Below are positions 7,475 to 16,487 of a stretch of DNA of 32,174 bases, piece by piece. Within the stretch, counting starts at the first letter, position 1; each line of letters starts with the position of its first letter. The DNA comes from an uncultured Porphyromonadaceae bacterium (GTDB lineage: Bacteria > Bacteroidota > Bacteroidia > Bacteroidales > Muribaculaceae). The notes under the pieces are model-generated. The model was not told the DNA's origin. It was given only the letters and a program-made list of their open reading frames with translations, and made no database searches. The position numbers and the translations under genes were made by a program. Location of the stretch: the NCBI GenBank assembly GCA_947177185.1, contig CAMWTJ010000004.1:1-32174 (forward strand), written 5' to 3'.

Positions 7475-7999
7475 ATGGAAAACAACGACGCTATCACCAA
7501 CATCCTTACACGTGCGAGCAACCGCCGCTTTAATCCCGAAATCCCCGTCACCGACAGTCAGATAGAAACACTGCTGCGCGCAGCCATGGCGGCGCCTACG
7601 GCCGTCAACAAGCGCCCGTGGCATTTTGTCGTGGTGCGCGACAGGGTGCTGCTCGACGGCTTCGGCACGTCGCTGCCCTACTGCCACATGGCCAAATATG
7701 CACCTGCGGCCATAGTAGTGTGCGGCGATTCGCGCCGCTTCCTCGAAGGCGAAAATTCTACCATATGGGTGCAGGACCTCTCGGCCGCGTCCGAAAACAT
7801 ACTCCTCGCCGCCCATGCCATGGGGCTGGGCGCGGTGTGGACGAGCGTGTACCCATATGCTGAGCGTGTGGAGGCAGTGCGCAAACTCGTCGACATGAGC
7901 CCGCTGTTTGTGCCGTTCAATGTGATACCCGTGGGCCACAGCGCTTCCCCGAGGCCTCCGATGGACAAATGGGACCCGTCTTGTGTCACATATCTCTAA
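7475..7999 (+). CDS. Nitroreductase family protein (FMN-dependent)
   Basis: This is a 174-residue cytoplasmic flavoprotein of the nitroreductase superfamily, using NAD(P)H to reduce nitro or quinone-like compounds. The N-terminal TRASNRRFNPEIPV is the FMN-phosphate binding arginine motif. It is followed by LLRAAMAAPTAVNKRPWHFVVVRD, the conserved 'AP(S/T)A.N.QPW.F.VV' segment, here with Lys-Arg. ASENILLAAHAMGLGAVWTSVYPY (about 105-128) is the second flavin/dimer segment. VIPVGHSASPRPP near the C-terminus is the family's 'G.P' turn. The length is normal. It stands alone, 52 bases after the OstA-like gene and about 100 bases before the lipoprotein gene. Substrate is unknown. Confidence 0.92.
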   Translation: MENNDAITNILTRASNRRFNPEIPVTDSQIETLLRAAMAAPTAVNKRPWHFVVVRDRVLLDGFGTSLPYCHMAKYAPAAIVVCGDSRRFLEGENSTIWVQDLSAASENILLAAHAMGLGAVWTSVYPYAERVEAVRKLVDMSPLFVPFNVIPVGHSASPRPPMDKWDPSCVTYL

Positions 8000-8063
8000 T
8001 TAAAATAAAACGTGTGAGTCTAAAAAGTAGCTCCGCAGCAAGACAATGTTAAGGGATTTTTGT

Positions 8064-8071
8064 TAAATTTG
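8064..8071 (+). promoter_or_regulatory. -7 promoter element of the lipoprotein-pepT-miaA group
   Basis: TAAATTTG matches TAnnTTTG and ends 28 bases before the ATG at 8100. The genes that follow are closely spaced (22 bases, then overlaps), so this box may drive all of them as far as 11277. Confidence 0.65.
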
Positions 8072-8099
8072 CAGCAGATAACAAACGGAGAATATTCCT

Positions 8100-8897
8100 A
8101 TGACTATGAAGAAACATTTCTTAAGTTTTGCAGCAGGAGTGCTCGCGGTGGCTATGGCTGCCTGCGGCAGCGACGACAGTGCCGAAAAGCTGCAGGCACA
8201 GGCACAGCGTGTGGATGCCGAACTAAAGTCTGAAGCAGCCGCTGCTCCGCAGCTTTTCGCCCAGGCATCGGCACAGTATGCCGACTCTGCGTTCACAATC
8301 CGCCTCGCGCTGGCCGACTCGCTGATGCATGTGTCGGACTACTCGCAGGCGATGGTAGAGTATTTCCTGAGCGACGAGATAAAGGCACGCGCCGGAAAAG
8401 ACCTCGACGAGGTGGTCAACACGCTCGCCCATACGAAGGAACCCATGCGCATATGCCTCACCGACGTGTACGGCACATCGAAATGCTACGACATGCCGGC
8501 CGCCACGCTGCGCACTCTCTACAAGACCCAGCGTTCTCAGCTTCAGCTCCCCGAGGTGCGCTCGCAGGTGCTTGAGATTCTTGCCGGCCGCAGCTTCCGC
8601 TTCGCACAGGGCGGCTCGGTGCAGAAAGTGGACTTTGCCCTTGCGTCGAGCTTCGCCACTTATACGGTGGTCTACGACAGCCCGAAAGCATATTCCGGCC
8701 TTAACGTGGCTAATCTGAAGGCACGTTATCTGAAAATGCTTAAGCCCATGTATGCCGCATACGGTCCGCTCGCGCCGGCCGTAGTGGAAATGAATCGCAG
8801 CCTCGGCATCGACGGCTATCGCTTCATACTCACCACTCCGTCGGGCGACTCCGAGCTTAAAGCCACGCTCCCCTGGAAGGAAATACTCGCAGACTAA
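8100..8897 (+). CDS. Putative surface-exposed lipoprotein of unknown function
   Basis: This 265-residue protein has a lipoprotein signal peptide: MTMKK, a hydrophobic stretch, then the lipobox VAMAAC with Cys22 as the lipidated residue. The residues after the cysteine are GSDDSAE. That resembles the Bacteroidota lipoprotein export signal (Ser/Lys followed by acidic residues), so surface exposure is likely but inferred. The rest is mostly helical, with alternating polar helices up to about residue 110 and then a mixed segment ending ELKATLPWKEILAD. I recognise no domain. A second in-frame ATG at 8106 is an equally good start. pepT begins 22 bases after the stop, so it probably shares the promoter at 8064. 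Confidence 0.8.
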   Translation: MTMKKHFLSFAAGVLAVAMAACGSDDSAEKLQAQAQRVDAELKSEAAAAPQLFAQASAQYADSAFTIRLALADSLMHVSDYSQAMVEYFLSDEIKARAGKDLDEVVNTLAHTKEPMRICLTDVYGTSKCYDMPAATLRTLYKTQRSQLQLPEVRSQVLEILAGRSFRFAQGGSVQKVDFALASSFATYTVVYDSPKAYSGLNVANLKARYLKMLKPMYAAYGPLAPAVVEMNRSLGIDGYRFILTTPSGDSELKATLPWKEILAD

Positions 8898-8919
8898 TTT
8901 TTGAAAAACACGTCCGAAG

Positions 8920-10146
8920 ATGAATTTGGTAGACAGATTTCTCGAATATGTGAAGTTCGACACGCAGAGCGACGAACTCACAAACATGACTCCCTCCACC
9001 CCCGGGCAGATGGTGTTTGCCCGATACCTGCGCGACAGGCTCGAAGAAATGGGCCTCGCCGACATCACTCTTGACGACAACGGCTACCTGATGGCCACGC
9101 TCCCGTCCAATATCACCGACCGTGAAGTGCCCACCGTGGGCTTCATAGCCCACCTCGACACGTCGCCTGACATGAGCGGCCGAAACGTGAATCCGCGCAT
9201 CGTGCGCGACTACGACGGCACTCCTGTCACACTCAATGCCGAGATGGGTATCGTGCTGTCGCCTGAAGAATTTCCCGAGCTGCTTCACTATAAGGGTCAG
9301 GACCTCATAGTCACCGACGGCACCACACTCCTCGGTGCCGACGACAAAGCCGGCATAGCGGAGATAGTGAGTGCAGTGGAATATCTGATGCAGCATCCCG
9401 AAATCAAACACGGCCCGATACGCATAGCCTTCAACCCCGACGAGGAAATCGGCCTCGGCGCCCATAAATTCGATGTGGAGCGCTTTGGTGCCGACTGGGC
9501 ATATACCATGGACGGCGGAGAGATAGGCGAACTCGAGTTCGAGAATTTCAACGCAGCCTCCGCCCGCGTGACTTTCCGCGGCCGCAACGTGCATCCCGGC
9601 TACGCCAAGCACAAGATGATAAACTCGCAGCGCATAGCCAACCAGTTTATCATAATGCTGCCGCGCTGGGAAACTCCCGAGCACACCGAAGGCTACGAAG
9701 GCTTCTACCACCTGATTTCCGTGCAGGGTACGGTAGAGGAAACCGTGCTCACGTACATCATACGCGACCACGACCGCGACCGTTTCGAGCGCCGAAAAAA
9801 AGAGCTTGAGCACCTCGTGCGCAAGATAAACAACGAGTTCCCCGGATGCTGCTCCATCGAAATCAAAGACCAGTACTACAACATGCGCGAGAAGGTGGAA
9901 CCGCTGATGCACATCATTGACACAGCCGAGGAAGCCATGCGCCGCGCCGGCGTCACCCCCAAGGTGCAGCCCATACGTGGCGGCACCGACGGTGCGCAGC
10001 TCTCGTTCAAGGGCCTCCCGTGCCCCAATATCTTCGCAGGCGGTCTTAATTTCCACGGACGCTACGAGTTCGTGCCCATACCTTCAATGCAGAAAGCCAT
10101 GGAGGTGATAGTGGAGATAGCCCGCATCGTCGGCGAAAGCAAATGA
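8920..10146 (+). CDS. pepT: Peptidase T (tripeptide aminopeptidase)
   Basis: This 408-residue cytosolic M20-family metallopeptidase removes the N-terminal residue from tripeptides. The two-zinc site is complete: His78 and Asp80 in [10 protein letters not shown], Asp141 in LGADDKAG, the catalytic Glu175 and Glu176 in FNPDEEIG, Asp198 in TMDGGEIG and a His near the end in NFHGRYEF. The dimerisation lid lies between about residues 210 and 320. Length and motif spacing match PepT well. It follows the lipoprotein gene by 22 bases and overlaps miaA by 4 bases (ATGA), so translational coupling is likely. Confidence 0.97.
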   Translation: MNLVDRFLEYVKFDTQSDELTNMTPSTPGQMVFARYLRDRLEEMGLADITLDDNGYLMATLPSNITDREVPTVGFIAHLDTSPDMSGRNVNPRIVRDYDGTPVTLNAEMGIVLSPEEFPELLHYKGQDLIVTDGTTLLGADDKAGIAEIVSAVEYLMQHPEIKHGPIRIAFNPDEEIGLGAHKFDVERFGADWAYTMDGGEIGELEFENFNAASARVTFRGRNVHPGYAKHKMINSQRIANQFIIMLPRWETPEHTEGYEGFYHLISVQGTVEETVLTYIIRDHDRDRFERRKKELEHLVRKINNEFPGCCSIEIKDQYYNMREKVEPLMHIIDTAEEAMRRAGVTPKVQPIRGGTDGAQLSFKGLPCPNIFAGGLNFHGRYEFVPIPSMQKAMEVIVEIARIVGESK

Positions 10147-11069
10147 GCGGAAAGCCGCTGCTCGTAGTCGTCACAGGGCCTACGGCGTCAGGCAAGACCG
10201 CTCTGTCGATAAGCCTGGCCGAGGCCCTTGGCTGCGACATCGTTTCGGCTGACTCGCGCCAGGTGTTCCGCGACATTCCCATAGGCACCGCCGCGCCCTC
10301 GGTCGAGGAGCGCGCGCGCGTGCCGCACCATCTCGTCGGCTTTCTCGGGCTCGACGAGCCATACAGCGCGGCGGCCTTTGAGGCCGACGCGCTGCGTGTT
10401 CTTGACGGCCTGTTCGCGCGCCGGCAGGTGGCTGTGGTGTGCGGCGGCTCTATGATGTATGTCGATGCCCTGACCGGCGGCATCGACGACATGCCGTCGA
10501 TTACAGACGCCACGCGTGCGCGTGTGCGTGACTTTTACGAGCAGCAGGGGCTGGACGCTCTGCTCGCATGGCTCGAAATCATTGACCCCGAAATGCACAG
10601 GATTGTGGACCGGCGGAACCCCAAGCGCGTGATTCATGCCGTGGAGATAACGCTGCAGGCCGGAGTGCCGGTGTCGTCGCTGCGCACCGGGCAGAAGAAA
10701 GAGCGGCCGTTCGACGTGCTTAAATTCTGTATCGATATGCCGCGCGAGCGCCTTTTCGGACGTATCAACGCCCGCGTGGAGAGCATGATGCAGGCAGGGC
10801 TGCTCGAGGAGGCGCGCGCTGTCCGGCATCTGCGGCATCTGAATTCGCTCAATACGGTGGGCTACAAGGAGCTGTTTGCCTTCTTCGACGGGCTTATGGA
10901 CCTGGACACGGCTGTGGCCCGCATTGCCAAAAATACGCGCGTATATGCCAAAAAGCAGCTTACGTGGCTGTCGCGCGACGCAGATTTGATAAGACTCGCT
11001 CCCGAAACAGCCGCAGCCGACGCATTGTCAATCATAAAAAAGTTCAGACACAATGAAACAAACGCCTGA
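10143..11069 (+). CDS. miaA: tRNA dimethylallyltransferase MiaA
   Basis: This 308-residue enzyme transfers a dimethylallyl group to adenosine 37 of tRNAs that read UNN codons. The P-loop GPTASGKT is at residues 11-18. The catalytic and substrate strand [19 protein letters not shown] follows (about 31-49), then PHHLVGF and the family loop [15 protein letters not shown], where most homologues have GGTGLYI. The C-terminal half carries [14 protein letters not shown] and [14 protein letters not shown], standard for MiaA. It begins inside the last codons of pepT and its own end overlaps the DUF2007 gene by 17 bases, so all three are tightly coupled. Confidence 0.97.
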   Translation: MSGKPLLVVVTGPTASGKTALSISLAEALGCDIVSADSRQVFRDIPIGTAAPSVEERARVPHHLVGFLGLDEPYSAAAFEADALRVLDGLFARRQVAVVCGGSMMYVDALTGGIDDMPSITDATRARVRDFYEQQGLDALLAWLEIIDPEMHRIVDRRNPKRVIHAVEITLQAGVPVSSLRTGQKKERPFDVLKFCIDMPRERLFGRINARVESMMQAGLLEEARAVRHLRHLNSLNTVGYKELFAFFDGLMDLDTAVARIAKNTRVYAKKQLTWLSRDADLIRLAPETAAADALSIIKKFRHNETNA

Positions 11070-11277
11070 CGATATAGTGCTTTGCGCGCAGTTCCAGGAA
11101 CTCACGCGAGCCTCGATAGCCCGCGACGTGCTGCTCGCGGAGGATATTCCGGCCGTGATAGACAACTCCGTGATGGGCATCGTGTTTCCGCCCGCAGGAG
11201 CAGTCAGGCTGATGGTGCGCGTCGCCGACCGCGACCGCGCGCGCGAAATCTTGCGCCAGGGGGCACTGCTCCGCTGA
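11053..11277 (+). CDS. DUF2007 (putative signal-transducing) small protein
   Basis: This 74-residue soluble protein fits the DUF2007 pattern. The first half (FQELTRASIARDVLLAEDIP) puts a residue-swapping helix before AVIDNSVMG, and the second half (AVRLMVRVADRDRAREILRQ) gives the ferredoxin-like strand and helix that end the domain. Family members are called 'putative prokaryotic signal transducing protein', but no function is proven. It overlaps the end of miaA by 17 bases and is followed by a small hairpin. Confidence 0.85.
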   Translation: MKQTPDDIVLCAQFQELTRASIARDVLLAEDIPAVIDNSVMGIVFPPAGAVRLMVRVADRDRAREILRQGALLR

Positions 11278-11283
11278 CGCCAT

Positions 11284-11300
11284 CGCAGCCTGTGGCTGCG
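11284..11300 (+). terminator. Short hairpin after the DUF2007 gene
   Basis: CGCAGCC (11284-11290) and GGCTGCG (11294-11300) make a perfect 7-bp stem with a TGT loop, 6 bases after the stop. A T-rich run (11329-11335) is about 28 bases on, too far for a textbook intrinsic terminator. It could still end or attenuate the pepT-miaA transcript ahead of the receptor gene. Confidence 0.4.
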
Positions 11301-11366
11301 GCCGAACAATGCGGCGCTCCGAGTTGTTGTTTTTTGTATAAACGTTAAAAAATATTCATCGCGTAT

Positions 11367-13400
11367 ATGCAAAAACTGACACTCGTGGCGTTCGTAGCTG
11401 CTATCGCATGCTCTGAAGCAGGAGCTCACGAAATCACGGAATCGAAAGACTCGCTGGGCCGCGTGCAGCTGCACGAAGTCACCGTGGGCGCAAAGTTGCG
11501 CCATCTCAACGAGGCCGTAAGGCTTGATTTGAAAACCACGCCCGTGCAGTCGTCGCAGCAGGTGCTGCGTGTGGTGCCGGGGCTGTTCATAGCCCAGCAT
11601 GCCGGCGGCGGCAAGGCCGAGCAGATGTTTCTGCGCGGATTCGACCTCGACCACGGCACGGATATAAGCGTAAGCGTCGACGGCATGCCCGTAAACATGC
11701 TGTCGCACGCCCACGGACAAGGCTACGCCGACCTGCATTTTCTGATGCCGGAGCTGATAGATATGGTCGATTTCGACAAAGGTCCGTACGACGTGGCGCG
11801 AGGCGACCTGGCCACAGCCGGCTACGTCGAGTTCAAGACCCGCGACCGTGTGCCCACGGAGGCCGGCATCGAGGTGGGCATGCACAACTACCAGCGCTAT
11901 CGTGCGTCGGCATCGTTTCTCGACAGCGACACGCAGTCGTTTTATGCAGCGGCATCCTTTCTCACCGACGACGGTTTTTTTGACGCCGGACAGAATTTCA
12001 AGCGTTTCAACGCCATGACCAAGTACACACACTGGGGCGCCACGTCGAAGTTCAGTGTGACGGCATCGCATTTCAACAGCACATGGAATGCCTCGGGGCA
12101 AATCCCGGAGCGCGCCGTGGAGCAGGGCACCATAGGCTGGTTCGGCTCGCTCGACCCGAGCGAGGGCGGCAGCACGTCGCGCACGAGCGTGCAGGCCATG
12201 CACCATCTGCACATGCCCGACGGCGCTTCGCTGAACACGTCGATATGGACGTCGTATTACACCTTCGATTTATACTCTAATTTCACGTTCTATCTTAACG
12301 ACCGCGACCGCGGCGACGAGATTCACCAGCACGAACGCAGGCTGCTGAGCGGCGCACAGACATCCTATACGCTGCCCGTGGCTGTAGGGGCCAACGAGTG
12401 GCAACTCAGCGCCGGCGCCGGCTTCCGCTATGATGCCGTGCGCGGCCTCGGGCTGTATCACGCGCAGAAACGCCACGACCTGGGCACTCTCTCGTTCGGC
12501 GACGTGGACGAAAGCTCGCTGTTTGCCTATGCGGGCATGGAGATGAAGATAGCCGACAAGCTGATATTATATCCCAGTGTGCGCGTGGACTGGTTTAAGA
12601 TGGCATATCGCGACCGCATGAAGGAGGAGGCCGAAGCCGAGTTCGACAGCCGCTCGCGCTCGCAGGCCAAGCTGTCGCCTAAATTCAGTGCGGTGTATAT
12701 GCCGTCCGACGAGCTGGAGATAGTGGCTAAATTCGGCCGCGGTTTCCACAGCAACGACGCCAGGGTGGTAGTGGTGGAGGAAAATGGCCGGCAGACACTG
12801 CCCGGAGTCACAGCCGTGGACCTGGGTCTGAAATACAAACCGCTGCCGGGCATGCTGCTTAATCTCACCGGCTGGTATATGCACAGCGAGCAGGAGTTCG
12901 TGTACGTGGGCGACGAAGCCATAGTGGAACCCTCGGGACGCTCGCGCCGGCTGGGTGTCGACGTGGGGCTGCGCTACAATTTCGCACGCGATTTCTTCTT
13001 CAGGTCGGACTACACGTGGTGCCACGCACGCAGCATCGACGAGCCGCGCGGCGACGACTATATACCTCTGGCGCCTGTGCACACTCTCACGGCCGGACTC
13101 ACATGGAAAAAGTCGGGTTTCAATATCGGCATCAACGGCCGATGGCTGTCGAGGCGTCCGGCCAACGAGGACTACAGCATAGCCGCACGTGCCTATTTCA
13201 TAGTGGATTTCAATGCCGCGTACACCTACCGGCGCATGACGGTGGGCGCAGCCATCGACAACCTCTTCGACTCGAAATGGCGCGAGGCGCAGTTTGCCAC
13301 CGAAACTCTGCTGCCCGGCGAAACAGAACCACATACCGATATCTGTTTTACCCCCGGCACGCCTTTTTCGCTGCGTGGCTATGTGAGCTTCCGCTTCTGA
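11367..13400 (+). CDS. TonB-dependent outer-membrane receptor
   Basis: This 677-residue receptor takes a ligand across the outer membrane with TonB energy. A signal peptide spans residues 1-20. A TonB-box-like VQLHEVTVGA follows at once, so the N-terminal carboxypeptidase-regulatory-like domain typical of SusC is absent. The plug domain contains QQVLRVVPGLFIAQHAGGGKAEQ, LRGFDLDHGTD and SHAHGQGYADLHFLMPELI. Barrel strands follow to the terminal ...LRGYVSFRF, with the C-terminal Phe recognised by the BAM machinery. No SusD partner is present, so import of a metal complex, vitamin or small ligand is more likely than of a glycan, but this is inference. It ends 6 bases from the convergent uvrA gene. 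Confidence 0.93.
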   Translation: MQKLTLVAFVAAIACSEAGAHEITESKDSLGRVQLHEVTVGAKLRHLNEAVRLDLKTTPVQSSQQVLRVVPGLFIAQHAGGGKAEQMFLRGFDLDHGTDISVSVDGMPVNMLSHAHGQGYADLHFLMPELIDMVDFDKGPYDVARGDLATAGYVEFKTRDRVPTEAGIEVGMHNYQRYRASASFLDSDTQSFYAAASFLTDDGFFDAGQNFKRFNAMTKYTHWGATSKFSVTASHFNSTWNASGQIPERAVEQGTIGWFGSLDPSEGGSTSRTSVQAMHHLHMPDGASLNTSIWTSYYTFDLYSNFTFYLNDRDRGDEIHQHERRLLSGAQTSYTLPVAVGANEWQLSAGAGFRYDAVRGLGLYHAQKRHDLGTLSFGDVDESSLFAYAGMEMKIADKLILYPSVRVDWFKMAYRDRMKEEAEAEFDSRSRSQAKLSPKFSAVYMPSDELEIVAKFGRGFHSNDARVVVVEENGRQTLPGVTAVDLGLKYKPLPGMLLNLTGWYMHSEQEFVYVGDEAIVEPSGRSRRLGVDVGLRYNFARDFFFRSDYTWCHARSIDEPRGDDYIPLAPVHTLTAGLTWKKSGFNIGINGRWLSRRPANEDYSIAARAYFIVDFNAAYTYRRMTVGAAIDNLFDSKWREAQFATETLLPGETEPHTDICFTPGTPFSLRGYVSFRF

Positions 13401-13411
13401 CGCGCGTCAGA
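13396..13411. other. 16-bp perfect palindrome containing both convergent stop codons
   Basis: TCTGACGCGCGTCAGA equals its own reverse complement. The TGA of the receptor gene (13398-13400) and the TGA of uvrA (minus strand, 13409-13407) sit symmetrically inside it. As RNA it can fold in either direction as a 6-bp stem with a 4-base loop, so it may act as a weak bidirectional stop or 3'-end protector. Confidence 0.6.
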
Positions 13412-16181
13412 GCTTGTCGCGGAGATAGCGCCCGGTGTACGACGCCGGGCATGCCGCAATTTCCTCAGGGGTGCCCTGGGCCACGATAGTGCCTCCGGCG
13501 GTGCCGCCTTCGGGGCCGATGTCTATCACATGGTCGGCGCATTTGATCACGTCGGGGTTGTGTTCTATTATCACAAGCGTGTGGCCCTGGGCCAGCAGCC
13601 GCTCAAACGAGGCCATGAGCACGTGTATGTCGTGGAAATGCAGCCCCGTGGTGGGCTCGTCGAATATAAACATGGTCTTGGCCTTGCTTTCCTGCGACAT
13701 GAAATAGGCCAGCTTGACGCGCTGGTTTTCGCCGCCGCTGAGAGTGCTCGACGACTGTCCGAGCTTTATGTAGCCAAGGCCCACGTCGTGCAGCGGCTGC
13801 AGGCGCCGCACTATGCGCCGGGCTGTGGTCGAGCTGTCTTCGCCGAAGAATTCTATAGCGCGGTCCACCGTCATGTCGAGCACGTCGGCTATGTTGACTC
13901 CGCGGTACTGCACGTCGAGCACGTCGCGCTTGAAGCGCTTGCCGTGGCACTCGTCGCACACTATAGTCACATCGGCCAGAAACTGCATCTCTATGGTTAT
14001 CACGCCCTCGCCTTTGCACTCCTCGCAGCGTCCGCCCTCGGTGTTGAACGAAAAGGTGGCGGGCGTGAAGCCCATCTGGCGTGATTCCTGCTGGTCGGCA
14101 AACAGAGCGCGTATTTCGTCGTATGCTTTCAGATATGTGGCCGGATTGGAGCGTGTGCTGCGTCCTATGGGGTTTTGGTCCACGAATTCGATATTCTCGA
14201 TGGCGTTTATGTCGCCTGCGAGGTCCATGAACGCTCCCGGGGCATCGCCTGCCAGTCCGAGCCTGCGCGCGAGGGCCCGGTACAGCACATCGCGCACGAG
14301 GGTGGATTTCCCCGAACCGCTCACGCCGCTCACCACGGTCATCACTCCCAGCGGGAAGCGTACGTCGATGTTTTTCAGATTGTGTTCGCGCGCGCCGAGC
14401 ACCTCGATGTACGAAGCCGAGCGCCGGCGCGACTTCGGCACCGGGATGTGCAGCGAGCCGTCCAGATAGCCGGCCGTATAGCTGTCGGGCGTGCCTGCGA
14501 TTTTGTCGGCCGGACCGGCGTAGACTATGCGTCCGCCGAGGCGTCCGGCTTCAGGGCCTACGTCGATTAGATAGTCGGCCGCGCGCATTATTTCTTCGTC
14601 GTGTTCCACCACGGCCACGGTGTTGCCCAGCCCTTGCAGCTTGCGCAGCACGCCTATGAGGCGGTCGGTGTCGCGCGGATGGAGGCCAATCGACGGCTCG
14701 TCGAGTATGTAGAGCGACCCCACAAGGCTGCTTCCGAGCGACGTGGCCAGGTTGATGCGCTGGCTCTCGCCGCCGCTGAGGCTGCTGCTGAGGCGGTCGA
14801 GCGTAAGGTATCCGAGTCCCACCTCCTGCAGAAACGCGAGGCGGCTCTTGATTTCCACCAGCAGACGTTCGGCTATTTTTGCGTCGGCAGCCTCGAGCTG
14901 CAGGGCGTCGAACCACGCAGCCAGTTTGTCGATGGGCATGCGCACCAGTTCGGTTATGTTGGCGCCGCCAACCTTTACGTACGATGCCTCCTTGCGCAAT
15001 CGGGAGCCTGCGCACTCGGGGCAGAGCGTTTTGCCGCGGTAGCGGGCGAGCAGCACCCTGTACTGCACCTTCTGCCGGCGCGATTCTATCCACGCGAAAA
15101 ACTCGTTGATGCTGCGCCACAGCGTGGCTCGCTCGTCGTCGGAGAGGTCGGCATACGGGCGGTGAATCGGGAACCCGTGGTGCCCGCGTATGAAATTGCG
15201 CTTCCACTCTCCCATGGTTTCGCCGCGCCAGCAGGCCACGGCGTCGTCGAACACCGAGCGCGCGGGATTTGGCACCACGAGGCGCTCGTCTATGCCGAGT
15301 GTCATGCCGAAACCCTCGCACGTAGGGCATGCGCCGTACGGATTGTTGAAATTGAACATCGCGTCAGACGGTTCGGGGAAGGTGATGCCGTCGGCCTCGA
15401 AACGCTTCGAGAACTCGTGACGCTCCACCGCGCCTCCGGCCGGCCACGCGAGCAGTACGGCGCGGTCGCGGCCTTCGAAAAATGCAGTTTCGGCACTCTC
15501 GGCCAGGCGCGACACCTCGTCGCCGTCGGGAGCAGTAGCGAGGCGGTCGATGAGCAGCATCGGCGCGGACTGTTTTTTAGTCGGCTCGCCGCCTGTACGC
15601 TCTACGAAATCGTCGATTGACTCGAATTCGGAATCATTCACCACAAGGCGCGAGAAGCCTTCCTTGCGGTACACCTCGAGCTGCTGTCCGAGAGTGCGCC
15701 CCTCCGGCAGCACAATGGGCGCGGCTATGGCTATGCGCGTGCCGGCAGGATAGGACGCCGCCGCGGCCACGATGTCGTCCACGGTGTGTTTCGTCACCCG
15801 ACATCCGCTGACCGGCGAATACGTGCGGCCCACGCGGGCGAAAAGCATGCGCAGGTAGTCGTAGATTTCGGTGGTGGTGCCCACGGTGCTGCGCGGGTTG
15901 CGCGTGCTCACTTTCTGCTCTATGGCTATTGCCGGGGGCAGTCCGCGTATGAAATCGCACTCGGGCTTCGTGATTTTGCCAAGAAACTGGCGCGCGTAGG
16001 CCGACAGGCTCTCGACATAGCGCCTGCGCCCCTCGGCATAAAGCGTATCGAAAGCGAGCGACGATTTTCCCGAGCCGCTCAGGCCGGTGATTACGATGAA
16101 TTTGTTTCGCGGCAGCTCTACGTCTACATTTTTGAGATTGTTGACGCGGGCGTGGCGTATGGTTATGCAGTTGTCGGACAT
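13407..16181 (-). CDS. uvrA: UvrABC system protein A (excinuclease ABC subunit A)
   Basis: This 924-residue damage-recognition ATPase of nucleotide excision repair dimerises and loads UvrB. The first Walker A is GLSGSGKS (33-40) and the second is GVSGSGKST near residue 620. The two ABC signatures read LSSSLSGGESQRI and SSTLSGGENQRV. Zinc-module cysteines are visible in CPTCEGFG, CPECAGSR, CEECKGEG and CDECHGKRF. Length matches the family. A -7 box lies 19 bases upstream of the ATG. It converges on the TonB receptor with a 6-base gap. Confidence 0.98.
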   Translation of the reverse strand: MSDNCITIRHARVNNLKNVDVELPRNKFIVITGLSGSGKSSLAFDTLYAEGRRRYVESLSAYARQFLGKITKPECDFIRGLPPAIAIEQKVSTRNPRSTVGTTTEIYDYLRMLFARVGRTYSPVSGCRVTKHTVDDIVAAAASYPAGTRIAIAAPIVLPEGRTLGQQLEVYRKEGFSRLVVNDSEFESIDDFVERTGGEPTKKQSAPMLLIDRLATAPDGDEVSRLAESAETAFFEGRDRAVLLAWPAGGAVERHEFSKRFEADGITFPEPSDAMFNFNNPYGACPTCEGFGMTLGIDERLVVPNPARSVFDDAVACWRGETMGEWKRNFIRGHHGFPIHRPYADLSDDERATLWRSINEFFAWIESRRQKVQYRVLLARYRGKTLCPECAGSRLRKEASYVKVGGANITELVRMPIDKLAAWFDALQLEAADAKIAERLLVEIKSRLAFLQEVGLGYLTLDRLSSSLSGGESQRINLATSLGSSLVGSLYILDEPSIGLHPRDTDRLIGVLRKLQGLGNTVAVVEHDEEIMRAADYLIDVGPEAGRLGGRIVYAGPADKIAGTPDSYTAGYLDGSLHIPVPKSRRRSASYIEVLGAREHNLKNIDVRFPLGVMTVVSGVSGSGKSTLVRDVLYRALARRLGLAGDAPGAFMDLAGDINAIENIEFVDQNPIGRSTRSNPATYLKAYDEIRALFADQQESRQMGFTPATFSFNTEGGRCEECKGEGVITIEMQFLADVTIVCDECHGKRFKRDVLDVQYRGVNIADVLDMTVDRAIEFFGEDSSTTARRIVRRLQPLHDVGLGYIKLGQSSSTLSGGENQRVKLAYFMSQESKAKTMFIFDEPTTGLHFHDIHVLMASFERLLAQGHTLVIIEHNPDVIKCADHVIDIGPEGGTAGGTIVAQGTPEEIAACPASYTGRYLRDKL

Positions 16182-16200
16182 TCTTTGCGGTTTTGGAGCG

Positions 16201-16208
16201 CAAAATTA
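16201..16208 (-). promoter_or_regulatory. -7 promoter element of uvrA
   Basis: TAATTTTG on the minus strand matches TAnnTTTG; its last base is 19 bases upstream of the uvrA ATG. No LexA-like palindrome is obvious next to it. No clear TTTG is seen at -33. Confidence 0.55.
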
Positions 16209-16278
16209 CGAAAATTACGCCGCTTACGCCGCTTTCAGATGGTTAAAAATATTTAGAGCCTGTTCCCCTGTCAGAGAG

Positions 16279-16470
16279 TCAGCGCTTCAGGCTGTACAGA
16301 ATCAGAGCCATGGAAGAGAATACCGACAGCAGCAGCTCCGGCAGGTGCATATCGTCGTAAGCAAGAGCCCGCACTATCCAGTATATGCCGCAGAGCAATC
16401 CCTGGATGCCGACTATTAAGCAGAGGGTCTTGTCTGTAAGGATTACTTTTTTTCCGTTTTTTATTTCCAT
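16279..16470 (-). CDS. Small two-helix membrane protein of unknown function
   Basis: This is a 63-residue protein with a polar start (MEIKNGKK), a first hydrophobic segment LCLIVGIQGLLCGIYWIV (about 17-34), a short acidic linker (YDDMHLPE) and a second hydrophobic segment (LLLSVFSSMALILYSL, about 46-61) ending in KR. This suggests a helical hairpin in the inner membrane. It starts 17 bases after the stop of the GH95 gene on the same strand, with no promoter element between, so it is probably the second gene of that transcript. I do not recognise the family. It overlaps no other gene, which supports it being real. Confidence 0.6.
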   Translation of the reverse strand: MEIKNGKKVILTDKTLCLIVGIQGLLCGIYWIVRALAYDDMHLPELLLSVFSSMALILYSLKR

Positions 16471-16487
16471 ATGAACAAATCGTTTTA

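Noticed and set aside
14601-15620. 339-codon plus-strand frame inside uvrA
   Set aside because: It lies wholly antisense to the conserved UvrA protein and shows no domain.
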